From assembly GCA_037501455.1 (NCBI GenBank), contig CM074860.1, forward strand, positions 21,721,001 to 21,785,000: 64,000 nucleotides of DNA. The letters run 5' to 3'. The notes under the pieces were generated by a model, which worked only from the letters and a program-made list of their open reading frames with translations, was not told where the DNA came from and ran no database searches. How positions within the stretch are numbered: position 1 is the first letter of the stretch; every line of letters starts with the position of its first letter. Positions 21,516-33,263 of this stretch are shown piece by piece. The DNA is from Lantana camara. Its lineage: Eukaryota > Streptophyta > Magnoliopsida > Lamiales > Verbenaceae. The position numbers and the translations under genes were made by a program.

Positions 21516-24164
21516 TGTAACGCCCCGATTTCCAGACAGTCAGGTACGCTCGACACGTGTGAGTTTCGAGCGTTAGGATTTATTTTATTATTTTATTATT
21601 TTTGGTTATTCAAATTATATAGGTGTTCTATAAATTTTACAAATTGTGTTTCAACACGATTACATGAAATATATGAACTAAATGCCAACGTGAGAATCGT
21701 TTTACATATTGAATTTATTTGATCGCTATGTGAATTAATTACCGAACATGTTTTAATTGCCAAATTGCCCTATATGATCATTCCATTAAATTGAAGGACC
21801 AAATTGCACAATTGTTCCTTGGGTCTAAATGATCATTTCTTTCATACTTATCCTTAATTGCATAAATGACACATTTGAGGGACCTAATTGCAATTTGCAT
21901 CATTTCATCAATTTCAATGCATGAATCACGTTATTTTCCTTCTTCCACATTCCATGGTCATTTTCATTTCATTCCATACAACACATTTGCTTTCTTTCTC
22001 ACTGAACCATCATCACTCAAGAAGGAAGAGGGAATTCATCACTTTTATCTAAGAATTTGAAGGATTGGATAGCTTTGAAGCATCATCATCATCATCTCCT
22101 ATCACTCCATTTCTTTCTTCCAAGGTAGACATCGAAATTAGGTGTAATTTCTTGGATTAATATGTGAAGCTAGGGTTTATGATTTAAGCTCGATAATTTG
22201 TGTATTTGCAGTTAGGAGCATGATTAGGAGCTTTGAGATTTAATTAGAGCAAGAAATCATGAATTTTATGAATATATTGGATGAATTCATATTTGGTTTC
22301 AAAGTGGAAATTCTTGGTGTTCAAGCATGATTTATGTCTTATGATTGAATATTAGTGCATATTGAACATGTATACATGCATATTCCTAGAATTCTTGCAT
22401 TTTAAGATGAATATGAGGAGGTTTTGGGGTGCTTGGTTTTGTCCCGAGAGCATCCCCTGTTTTGCTCTGTTTTCTGTATCTCCTGCGTAACGGGAATGGC
22501 CCTTCCCGTTCCCTTTGTATTTGGGGAACGGCCGTTCCCATATTTTGAATTATGTGCAGGGCGGCGAGGACGGGAACGACCCTTCCCGTTTTGGCTTGTA
22601 AGCCGGAACGGCCGTTCCCATCTTCGGGGAGCTGGGAATGGCCCTTCCCATTTTGAACTAAGGGCTGGAACGGCCGTTCCCAGGCCTCTGGAGGTGCAGA
22701 AACATTCTGCATAAAAATGGAATTTTGGAGTTTAACTCCAATGATTTATTTTACTCAAAATTGTTATTATATGATTAATTACTTGCCAAAACATGATATT
22801 TACATGCTACATTGTTCATTACATGATGTCTCATTACTTGGTCACGCCGTGCGTATAATATGTGGTAATATTCTTGAATTGTGGTCTCATGCACCTACAT
22901 TGTCCCGTTTCTTGTCCAGTTATTCTCCAGGGCGGAGATTGTTGATCATGAGCACGTTCACGCAACCATGAGTCGTCGTGTCGCCTGTCAGGTGAGGTTT
23001 AATTCTAGTTATATAGAACCTATACAACCTTTACGTGAGCTTTCGGCCAAAAGGTATTTATAGTTATAGTTTTCCATGAAAATACTCATGAATACAAGCA
23101 AGTTATCTCATGCAAGCAAGCTGTGTTCATGAAAAGCAAGCAAGCCATGTATCGTGCATGTTTTAGGTGAGTAGCATGACCGTTCACGTTGGGCCCGAGG
23201 GTAGTGGCTTGAGCCAACAGGGAAAGCAAGGGCTGACGGGTAACTCTCGCGCTATCCTCACCACATTGGGATGACCCCTGAATCCGCTACGAGATTAGTG
23301 GAGGAAGGAGTTCCGGGCTTAGGGATTCATGTACCCTCTGCTCAACACGTCGTGGATGGTGAATGCTAGCTACCTTTCCATCATTGGAGGGAGAAGGAGA
23401 CTGGGGACAGGTCCGGCACCATGGATTGTCCTCGGGTTATTGCATGATTTTCATTCCATGAATGTGTTACTTGATTACACTATTGCACGATAAGTGAATT
23501 GCATGATCACCTTTTGATTAACCAAGCAAGCATGTTTCATGTACATTTGGAGTAAGGTTGGAGACTACCCTCACTCGCCAGGGCCATGTATTGAGTGCAT
23601 GAAATGAACAAGTATTTAATATTGATAGTTGTATTCTCGGGCAAAGAGTACTGATTATTAAACTTATACATTTATCTTTTCTAAAACTTTACCCGTGTAT
23701 ATAGCTTGCATGTTATCTGCGCTAATATTATTTAAACCCCTCACTCGGTCTTCACAGACTGACGCCTCCACCTTTCAGGTTATTGCAGGTGCACGCTAGG
23801 CGGGAAGTGAGTCGAGTCCAGTCCTTGTAGTCGAGTCAAGCACGGTGCATTTTACTTAATTGTTTATTGATTATTCAAAGTAATTATGTTTAATGTTATT
23901 TGTTATCTAGTTTAGGAGATGATAATGTATTGATATGTAAAATTGAGTTTGGTTTACTTGTTAAATGTTCGTCAAGTCATGCTTCCGCTTATTATTCTGC
24001 ATTATGATATTTAAATTACGAGTTAGTCCAACCTAGCCGGTCATTTTATTTTATTGCATTGTCACCGGTTCGCTGTAGGTTAGTTCACGTACGGATTACC
24101 CATTTCGTATGTGGATCGACCTATAGTGTGGGGGTGTGGCATCTCCACGTGTAGAGGTGCTACA
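21516..24164 (+). mobile_element. 5' LTR of element A
   Basis: This 2649-bp LTR runs from TGTAACGCCCCGATTTCC to GAGGTGCTACA. Inside are a palindrome cluster (22486-22711) and, at 23735-23805, a conserved block: CCCCTCACTC, AGACTGAC, a polypyrimidine stretch, CAGGT, GCAGGT and GCTAGGCGGG. The last block also occurs in LTRs A', B, C and D. It looks like the 3' end of an intron. A donor-like AAG/GTAGAC lies near 22122. Confidence 0.9.
22486..22711. repeat. GGGAACGGCCGTTCCC palindrome cluster, 5' LTR of A
   Basis: Five or six sites alternate between the perfect palindrome GGAACGGCCGTTCC and an imperfect GGGAAYGGCCCTTCCC, spaced roughly 30-60 bp. A hairpin TGCAGAA-ACA-TTCTGCA closes the cluster at 22695-22711. 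Confidence 0.92.
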
Positions 24165-27100
24165 TCTTAGGTGGTATCAAAGCCTGGTTGCAAAACCGAG
24201 GTTCTAGTGTCGTGTCGAGTCAAGTCTAGGTAGTACGGCATAGGAAACTAATTGTCAATGTTGGAATCTTGCATATTATCTTAATTTCTTGACCTACTTG
24301 AACTTACATGAATTTATTGGAATCAATTGAATTATGTGACTACTTGTATATTGCATCGATTTATGCTATTAAGTGTCAATTGATTGATTTTAAATTATTT
24401 GAAATCTATGTGATCCACGTGTCTTATCTTAAACATTGATGAATTACTTGTTGCATTTTATATTAAGTTCTCGTTATCGGTATCAATTATGTGATAACCA
24501 TGTGACATGAGCACGCCTTAAGCACATGAATTTATTTTCAAAGGAAGTTGTGAGCTATAGGTTCTGAAAATGATATCAATCCACGGCCAATCGTGTGATG
24601 ATTTCCGTTTATCACAAGACTACCTCTCTAACTTAGGAAGGGTAAGAAAACGTGTCGAAAATTTGTATAAGGATTAGGGAGTCATCATCCTTTCTATTGG
24701 GTTCAAAATTGAAGCGATGGGATCCGGAAAAGAAGAATCAAGCGTGGGAATCATTTACAAGATTCGAGAGGTTGGGAAAAAAAAAATCGAAGATAGGTGA
24801 CCTCAAGATTCTAGCAACAAGGAAGAGGTATTCTCGGGGAATTGATGATGAAGGGATTCAAAAGGGTACCAACTGCGATATGGTTGAATTGGAAGATATG
24901 GAGCAACAAATGGAAACAATAAAGAAAGACAATGTGATGACGAGGGTGAATGCCGAGATCACCGTTAAAGATTAATTCCTTGAGACATACCGAGATGTTA
25001 ATGGCATGAGAATGGAAGCAATTGAATTCAAGAAATATCATCTCGGATTCTAAAATTACCAAAAGACCTACCAAGAAATTTTGGACCAAGGAATAAATTG
25101 AGGAAAAGGTTCGAGGCCATTTAGATGTTGATAACCATGAAGGAGTGGGGTTCAAGAAAACTCAAAATCAAGTCCGGGAAATGTATAAGTCTAGGTCGGA
25201 GAACTTTGAAGATTTAGAAGACCATGGGTAAACAAGAAACAATCAACAATCCGAGACAAGTCTAGAATACCACAACCGAAGGCAAAATTGTCGGGATAAA
25301 ATTCCCCTACTACGGTGACAGGTTCTTCAATGTATTCATACGCACGTGCATCATATATTGTATTAATTTAACTTGCCTCTCATTTATATTTATTTATTAT
25401 TATTACTATAATTATTGTTGCTGAAATTGCATGAGTGACTTGTTAAGTACCTTGTTTAAATTAGTCAAGTTTCTTTGTTATAGGCGTTCCTTAAATTAAT
25501 ATAATTGTTCTAACGTGTTGCATTCTAAATTGGTTGTAAGTGCAATATGTGCATTAACATTTTAACCGGCATGCATTATTTAGTGTTTACTATGACAGAT
25601 TTGGTTCTCTCCCCAATTCTATTTCAATTATCGTCTCAAATAAAATTATATTGAATCAAGAGATTGGAAGAAATTATGTTCAAACATTATTAGGAGGATT
25701 ATTGGGATGTTGGAAAATTTTCAGATATCAGATCAGATTGGTGATATAGTTGGAAATTAAGGAGTGGTAAACGAGTTCAAGGAGTTAGTTAGTTTTATTT
25801 TCTTAAGGGGGAGAGACGACCGGGGAATAATTAAAACCGGAAGTTAAACTTCACTCGAGGGAGTTGAAATTTCAAGAAAAATCGATTCCTTCCAGAATTC
25901 TCTATCAGAATCATGTAAAGGAAATCTTTCTTTCCCCTTACACAAAGAAAAGTCTCATCATCGACAGTATCTTCGCTTCATCACCCTTCTCAAGGAGGTG
26001 GATACCCCGTTTATAATCCTCTGATAGTCTTAGGATATCATTTGACTCAGTAAATGGGAGAAGAGATCCGATCTGGTTAAATTTGGATGGTAAATCTTGA
26101 ATTTTAATTCCTCTTGTTAACGAAATATATACTAGTAGGAGTTCTCTATCAAGACCAATGAGTAGGCACCAATATGCTGAATATGACTATCGGAATATCT
26201 ACAATAAACGAAAGGGAAGAAAGTGGAAAGTAGAAGTTGAAAGTGAATAATCAAGTAAGTAGAGATACAAAGGCTGTTAATTTTGGGATCAAGTGTTAAC
26301 AATGGGAATGGGAGAGACAAAGACTTTTATAAATTGATTGAGCATACTTTGATCAAAGATGAGAATCCTACAAGGAAGACGTTTCGCTAGGACCCGATTT
26401 CTTCGGTTTCTATGCAAGTGTACTTGCTGAGTTACCAGCAAGGAATGACGACCTTGATTCTTTTCTGCATCAAATACCCGCCGTGTTATTTGCTAAGGGA
26501 ATAGGATCTCGACTTTCGGATTTCAAATAAAGATTTTAAGATCTTTGCTTCGGATAATATGTTACTTTGTTGAGGAGATAATAAAACCTGTTCTCTATGT
26601 TGTCGGATAAGAGCTTGCTTGGAGCACAAAGCCAGTCTTCTAAGCTTGAATATATAACCACTTCACGACAAGAAACTTAGGGTTGTTTTCAATTCCAAAA
26701 CCCGAAAGTGAAAGTGGTAATTAATTTAAGAAGGGTGTAACCGGTGAGTCTGAGGTTCAAAACGGGTATGAAGATGTGGTGAATAATGATGATCTACGGA
26801 TTATGTTAGAAAATAACACTGGAACTAAGATGACTATCAAGAATGGGAATATCGAACCGTAGCGGTACAAAGTGAGAAAATCTCAACTAAAGAACCAACT
26901 ATGCAACCGAATTATTTCATTCCAAGAACTTCAACCCTTGGTGAACGGTACACTTAATCATGCATACCACGTGCACCATTATTTTATTATTATTTCTCTA
27001 TTATTATTATTTTGTTGTTCTTGTATATGATTCCTTGTTCACTATTAATTGATTTATGAGAACAATAAATTGCATAACTGGTAATTTCTACTTGCTTCTT

Positions 27101-27508
27101 GTGTGTGGTAATTATAAATGTTTATCTAAGTGCTTGCTTGAATTTTATTTCATGTGCGTGAGAGACGGGGATTCTCTCAGGGTTGTCAAGAGACGGGGTT
27201 CTCTTGTTACTTGCTCGAGAGACGGGGTTCTCTCGTTAATTGTTTGAGAGACGGGGCACTCACATTATTTCCAGTTACTTGTCAATTTATTTTAGTAGAA
27301 GGTTAGATTTTCTTTCGAGTGTTTAGGCTCCGGAAAGTCGAGGGTCGTGATTTCATACATTGGAGGACCTTGAGTATTGAAAACCTCTTTCGAACTAATC
27401 CCTGACGCGGAGTAGCTAACCCGCGTGGGATGAACACGAGAGAGTCAAATAACTTGCAGGAATTCGAGACAGTGAATCCGAGGACGGATTCTCTTAAGGG
27501 GAGAGAAT
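24165..27508 (+). other. Internal region of element A: PBS and non-coding DNA
   Basis: The PBS TGGTATCAAAGCC (24172-24184) fits the plant initiator-Met tRNA type (TGGTATCAGAGC) with one change. No gag, protease, RT or integrase motif is present. The longest open stretch (24652-24975, 107 codons) is Lys/Glu-rich with no recognised domain. The region ends with hairpin repeats and the PPT. Confidence 0.8.
27160..27262. repeat. Four tandem GAGAGACGGGG...CTCTC hairpins
   Basis: GAGAGACGGGG followed by a TTCTCTC-type arm recurs at about 27160, 27188, 27217 and 27246, spacing 28-29 bp. Three copies can fold as a GAGAG/CTCTC stem with an ACGGGG-containing loop. The array lies ~250 bp upstream of the PPT. 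Confidence 0.85.
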
Positions 27509-29760
27509 TGTAACGCCCCGATTTCCAGACAGTTAGGTACGCTCGACATGTGTGAGTTTCGATCGTCAGGATTTATTTTATTATTTTATTATTTTTGGTT
27601 ATTCAAATTATATAGGTGTTCTATAAATTTTATAATTTGTGTTTCAACACGATTACATGAAATATATGAACTAAATGCCAACGTGAGAATCGTTTTACAT
27701 ATTGAATTTATTTGATCGCTATGTGAATTAATTACCGAGCATGTTTTAATTGCCAAATTGCCCTATATGATCATTCCATTAAATTGAAGGACCAAATTGC
27801 ACAATTATTCTTTGGGTCTAAATGATCATTTTTTTCATACTTATCCTTAATTGCATAAATGACACATTTGAGGGACCTAATCGCAATTTGCATCATTTCA
27901 TCAATTTCAATGCATGAATCACGTTATTTTCCTTCTTCCACATTCCATGGTCATTTTCATTTCATTCCATACAACACATTTGCTTCCTTTCTCACCGAAC
28001 CATCATCACTCAAGAAGGAAGAGGGAATTCATCACTTTTATCTAAGAATTTGAAGGACTGGATAGCTTTGAAGCATCATCATCATCATCTCCTATCACTC
28101 CATTTCTTTCTTCCAAGGTAGACATGGAAATTAGGTGTAATTTCTTGGATTAATATGTGAAGCTAGGGTTTATGATTTAAGCTCGATAATTTGTGTATTT
28201 GCAGTTAGGAGCATGATTAGGAGCTTTGAGATTTAATTAGAGCAAGAAATCATGAATTTTATGGAAATATTGGATGAATTCATGTTTGGGTTCAAAGTGG
28301 AAATTCTTGGTGTTCAAGCATGATTTATGTGTTATGATTGAATATTAGTGCATATTGAACATGTATACATGCATATTCCAAGAATTCTTGCATTTTATGA
28401 TGAATATGAGGAGGTTTTGGAGTGCTTGGTTTTGTCCCGAGAGCATCCCCTGTTTTGCTCTGTTTTCTGTATCTTCTGCGTAACGGGAACGGCCCTTCCC
28501 GTTCTCTTTGTATTTGGGGAACGGCCGTTCCCATATTTTGAATTATGTACAGGGCGGCGAGGACTGGAACGACCTTTCCCGTTTTGGCTTGTAAGCCGGA
28601 ACGGCCGTTCCCATCTTCGGGGAGCAACTTCGGGGAGCTGGGAACGGCCCTTCCCATTTTGAACTAAGGGCTGGAACGGCCGTTCCCAGGTCTCTGGAGG
28701 TGCAGAAACATTCTGCATAAAAATGGAATTTTGGAGTTTAACTCCAATGATTTATTTTACCCCAAATTGTTATTATATGATTAATTACATGCCAAAACAT
28801 GATATTTACATGATACCTTGTTCATTGCATGATGTCTCGATACTTGGTCACGCCGTGCGTCTAATATTTGGTAATATTCTTGAATTGTGGTCTCATGCAC
28901 GTACATTGTCCCGTTTCTTGTCCAGTTATTCTCCAGGGCGGAGATTGTTGATCATGAGCACGTTCACGCACCCATGAGTCGTCGTGTCCCCTATCAGGTG
29001 AGGTTTAATTCTAGTTATATAGAACCTATACAACCTTTACGTGAGCTTTCGGCCAAAAGGTATTTATAGTTATAGTTTTCCATGAAAATACTCATGATTA
29101 CAAGCAAGTTATCTCATGCAAGCAAGCCGTGTTCATGAAAAGCAAGCAAGCCATGTATCATGCATGTTTTAGGCGAGTAGCATGACCGTTCACGTTGGGC
29201 CCGAGGGTAGTGGCTTGAGCCAACCGAGAAAGCAAGGGCTGACGGGTAACTCTCTCGCTATCCTTACCACATTGGGATGACCCCTGAATCCGCTAGGAGA
29301 TTATTGGAGGAAGGAGTTTCGGGCTTAGGGATTCATGTACCCTCTGCTCAACACGTCATGGATGGTGAAGGCTAGCTACCTTCCCATCATTGGAGGGAGA
29401 AGGAGACTGGGGACGGGTCCGGCACCACGGATTGTCCTCGGGTTATTGCATGATTTTCATTCCATGAATGTGTTACTTGATTACACTATTGCACGATTGT
29501 ACGATAAGTGAATTGCATGATCACCTTTTGATTAACCTAGCAAGCATGTTTCATGTACATTTGGAGTAAGGTTGGAGACTGCCCTCACTCGCCTGGGCCA
29601 TGTATTGAATGCATGAAATGAACAAGTATTTAATATTGGTAGTTGTATTCTCGGGCGAAGAGTACTCATTATTGAACTTATACATTTATCTTTTCTAAAA
29701 CTTTACCCGAGAATATAGCTTGCATGTTATCTGCACTAATATTATTTAAACCCCTCACTC
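27509..29760 (+). mobile_element. 3' LTR of element A, truncated
   Basis: It starts TGTAACGCCCCGATTTCC after the PPT and tracks the 5' LTR to CCCCTCACTC, where unrelated sequence begins. Its palindrome cluster lies at 28478-28717 and has an extra 13-bp duplication near 28616-28640 compared with the 5' LTR. Confidence 0.9.
28478..28717. repeat. Palindrome cluster, 3' LTR of A
   Basis: It has the same alternating GGAACGGCCGTTCC and GGGAACGGCCCTTCCC sites as the 5' LTR, ending in the TGCAGAA/TTCTGCA hairpin (28701-28717). Confidence 0.92.
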
Positions 29761-30783
29761 ATGTATGAATATGTTGGATATATATGCCTTGCTCTCAATT
29801 CTTGTCGCACTACAAAAAAACAGCCGAATTTCGAGGGGAAAAAATCGACTTCCGTCGGTATCCCGTTGGAATTCCGTCGGAAATTTTGGCGCAATTCTAA
29901 AAAAATTGCGCCAAAACCGACGGGATTTTCCCGTCGGTTTTGCATTGGAATTTCAATTAAATAAAAAATCTAACGGAAAACTAATTACCCGTCGGTTTTT
30001 TTATTCCTCAATTAAAAAAAAACCGACGGGATTTTCCCGTCGGTTTTCCGTTGGAATTTCAATTAAATAAAAATTCCAACGCAAAATCGATGGGATTTTT
30101 TTTAATTGAGGAATATAAAAACCGATTCGTTAGATTTTTTATTTAATTGAAATTCCAACGGAAAACCGACGGGAATTACCCGTCGGTTTTCCGTTGGAAT
30201 TTCAATTAAATAAAAATTCAGTTGGTTTTCCGTCGGAATTTTTCAATCAAATTTAATTAGAAATCTCGATTCAAATATCTTTTAATAAACCAACACATAT
30301 ATTATAGTTTTAAGTCATCGTCGTATTAAAATTTATGTTTTTTTAATAAACGATTATTTCTATTAAAGAAAAACTGAGTTATCAATTATATAAGTTAATT
30401 AATAGTGAAAGTATCAATTACGTAACGAGAAGATCGCCCTTTTGATGGTTTGATCTTCTTCAACTTCAAATTTAGATTTTAATAACGTTAATCCGTAGGT
30501 CTTCCAACTTATTTATATATTTAAAAATTATATAATGTACAAATTATAAATTATTAATAGACACTAAAGTATATAATATACAAATCATACATTATTAATT
30601 AAAATAAAAATATTTAGAACATCAATCTTTTAACTTTAAATATATTGAGGAGATCCCAATTGGAATTTAATTTTCTATTAGACACTCTCACATATATAAA
30701 TAAAAAGTTTATAATTTTAAATTACCACTCTTATGATGCTCAAACAATTCTAAATATTATTGTAACGTATGGTGTTGTATCAT

Positions 30784-30946
30784 CTATGATGCACGGACAC
30801 TTCTAAAAATATCAATTTTTTGTGTCATGTCATGTCGGACACTCGTGTCGGACACTCCTCACGTGGGAAATTCAAGAAAAAATCCGTATCGTCGTATCCG
30901 TGTCGTGTCGTGTCCGTGTCGCCGTGTCCGTATCCGTGCATCATAG
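30784..30946. mobile_element. 163-bp hAT-type MITE inside CACTA copy 1
   Basis: Its ends are the inverted repeats CTATGATGCACGGA and TCCGTGCATCATAG, and the 8-bp direct repeat TGTATCAT flanks it (30776-30783 and 30947-30954), as expected for hAT insertions. CACTA copy 2 has the uninterrupted site near 57430 (reverse complement TGTTGTACCATATTAAGG), which proves the insertion. Confidence 0.93.
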
Positions 30947-31095
30947 TGTATCATATTAAGGTTGGACATCTTGACAAACGTCTTTCACTTGTTAAATTTA
31001 AAAACTAATATATGTTGTATCATATTTGTATCCATGCATTATTAATAATCACTTATATACATACATACATATATATAGTGTTTCCACACAAAAAA

Positions 31096-31099
<4 letters not shown>

Positions 31100-31146
<47 letters not shown>
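31100..31146. repeat. (AT)n microsatellite in CACTA copy 1
   Basis: About 24 uninterrupted AT units; a similar tract lies at the matching place in copy 2 (57106-57160). Confidence 0.95.
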
Positions 31147-31150
<4 letters not shown>

Positions 31151-31785
31151 TTAATATACTATTTTATTATTTATCAATCGTAATTTACATAATAAGTATT
31201 TTTAATAAATTTAATACTTGATAATGTGTATATAGTGTTAATAATTTTTGAACTAAGTTTAAAATATGAAAACTACGAAAAATGTTATTAATTATGTATC
31301 TTTATAAAAAAAACTTATATATATATATATATATACAAAAAAAATTGTAGTTTTATAATATAATTAATCGTTATGTAATAGTTATTAGCAATGATTTTAT
31401 ATTTATACAGAAAAATAATTTTATTTATAATTTTGAATTAATAATTTAAGTGAAACAATGTAAAAATTATTTTTATATTACTAATTTTATTTTTAAATGT
31501 ACAAATATCTTATAATGTAACTTATAATTAATATATTAATTTTAGAAAGAGTTCTTATTATGATACTCTACATATGTTCTATAGATTGGAGAACTCTTAA
31601 TTCTAATGAGTTTTATTTTCATTCGAATAAGTATTTTAAAAATTTTCAATAAATATGATTATATTTAATTCAAATAATCATATATTTAAAATTTTATATT
31701 TTAAATTAATAACAAAAAGTATTTAAATAGTTAATTGAAATACGTGTATAAATATATTTAAAGACATAATATTAATAAGAAGTAA

Positions 31786-31846
31786 GTTATCCAAGTTGGT
31801 AAGGGAGTCACCATTCTTCCTTGGAGACCCGAGTTCGAATCCCTGC
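31786..31846 (+). other. tRNA-like (SINE-head-like) module in CACTA copy 1
   Basis: The 61-bp stretch has GTTGGTAAGGGAG, similar to a pol III A box, and GAGTTCGAATCCC, a close B-box match, about 35 bp apart. It is too short for a full tRNA and I see no proper acceptor stem. The same module, with few changes, is in CACTA copy 2 (56613-56673). Copy 1 has about 260 extra bp directly after it. It may be the head of a captured tRNA-derived SINE. Confidence 0.55.
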
Positions 31847-33263
31847 CGGAGCTCGATTAGTTTCTACTAGACGAGAAATAAAGGAAGTGGTTATTGGAAG
31901 AGATCATCTTTCCGGGGTTGGAGTCACCGAAGTGGATAATAGGCAAGAGAAGACAGAGGAGTGGACCTGACAAGCATAAGATTTATTCAATAGCCAAGCC
32001 AGTCTGGCCCCTACCTCACAAAGTAGCTTGATGGCCGAACCACTCCCAAGGTGGTGGGTCTCCCTATTGAGGAGAGTACTATGGTGGACTGGTGTGAGGA
32101 GGAGTGCTTGTGCAATTATCGCGAGAATTCATTCTCGCATTAGGTTGGCTCGGTTGGCTCAAGCTCGGCTCGTGGCTCGTGGCTCGTACGAGGTGTTGGT
32201 GTGGCTCATTTCCGGGGTGGTTCGGGTCTCACAAATGAATTTTTTTATTTTTTTTAATTAATTTATTTTTATTCTATTTCCGACGGAATACCGACGGAAA
32301 ATTCTGTTGGAAATCCGTCGGTTAACTTAAAAATTAAATTATTTTTGTTCCGTTGGAAAACCGATGGAAATTGCCCATTGACTTTCCGTTGGAACTCCGT
32401 TGGAAATTATTTTTTTGGAAAAAATAATTTTGGAAATATATTTCCAACGGAAAACCAACGGAACGGACCCGTCGGGACCCAATTCCGACGATATATTTTC
32501 CAACGGGTGGCATCCCGTCGGTTTTCCTCCGAAATTTGGCTTTTCCATCGGAAATCAACTTTTCCAACGAAAAACCGACGGGTTTTTCAAAAATCCCGAC
32601 GAAAAATGCCCGTCAATTTTCGGGCTTTTTTTTATAGTGGTCGGATCATAGTATGAGGTTAGATGGATGTTTTTGCATGAGTTTTGTGTTGGATTTCTTG
32701 GTTTAATTAGTTGTTTTGTTGCCTTTCGAATTGCTATTGTTGTTGCAAGGTGTTTTGCAGGGGATTCCACAAAAACAACAAAAATTGAAAAAAAAAAAAG
32801 AAAAAACAGTAAATATTGGTAACTACGGAAAAGAGCGAGCAAACGATAAAAAGGTAAAGATTCAATTTTTATTTCACTTTCTTCCTCTCTTATGATCGAA
32901 ACTAAAATTCCACACACACCAAAAGGAAAATCAAGAAAGGAGAAGGGTAAAACGAGAATACAGACACAAACAAAAGCAACCCACTAAAGAAAAAAGCAAA
33001 TCTTTTCTCGAATCAACCAACCCACTTTAAGGAGAACACGAATATCGGAATAAAGACCGCAAGAAAGAGCTTAGAAACATACACGAGAAACCAAACAAAG
33101 AATCAAGAATCATAAAAGCGAAGTTATACCTGTAGCCCAGAAGAGTTCTCTCTCTAGAAGGGATTCAACGCCGGCATGAAAGAGGAGAGTGGTGGAGTGA
33201 GAGAGAAGAACAAACATCAACAAAAACAACAAAAATTGAAAAGGTTTTTTGTTTTTTCTGTTG

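Larger units (their letters stand above)
21516..29760 (+). mobile_element. Non-coding LTR retrotransposon (LARD-like, family A)
   Basis: It has a 5' LTR (21516-24164), a PBS, a 3.3-kb internal region with no gag or pol, a polypurine tract (TTAAGGGGAGAGAAT, 27494-27508) and a 3' LTR from 27509. The 3' LTR stops at 29760, at the point equal to 23746 of the 5' LTR, so its last ~418 bp are missing. The LTRs align over their whole shared length with scattered single-base changes and small indels, so insertion was fairly recent. With no proteins it would need a helper. The right TSD is lost. Confidence 0.88.
29808..32639. mobile_element. Non-autonomous CACTA (En/Spm-type) transposon, copy 1
   Basis: It starts CACTACAAAAAAA and ends TTTTTTTTATAGTG, the inverse CACTA terminus. 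GTCG stands on both sides (29804-29807 and 32640-32643); CACTA elements normally duplicate 3 bp, so the exact TSD is ambiguous. Both ends (about 29830-30240 and 32275-32630) are filled with CCGTCGG, CCGACGG and CCGTTGGAA repeats in both orientations, like the subterminal transposase-binding repeats of the superfamily. No transposase is encoded. The middle is AT-rich and contains a hAT-type MITE, an (AT)n run and a tRNA-like module. Confidence 0.9.

Noticed and set aside
22386..22714. Overlapping open frames on both strands in the palindrome cluster (also at 28325-28718 and 36304-36719)
   Set aside because: Palindromic GC-rich DNA lacks stop codons in several frames. The predicted peptides are Pro/Arg/Gly repeats on both strands and do not agree between the LTRs.
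24652..24975. Gag-like protein in the internal region of LARD A
   Set aside because: The 107-codon Lys/Glu-rich frame has no zinc knuckle, no gag core and no continuation.
29761..29807. Recombination between LTR A and LTR B at the shared CCCCTCACTC
   Set aside because: After 29760 the sequence continues with an upstream part of LTR B, not with the DNA that follows CCCCTCACTC in B, so simple homologous exchange there does not fit.
31786..31846. A functional tRNA gene
   Set aside because: It is only 61 bp, lacks a pairable acceptor stem and a clear anticodon arm, and is repeated in a second transposon copy.
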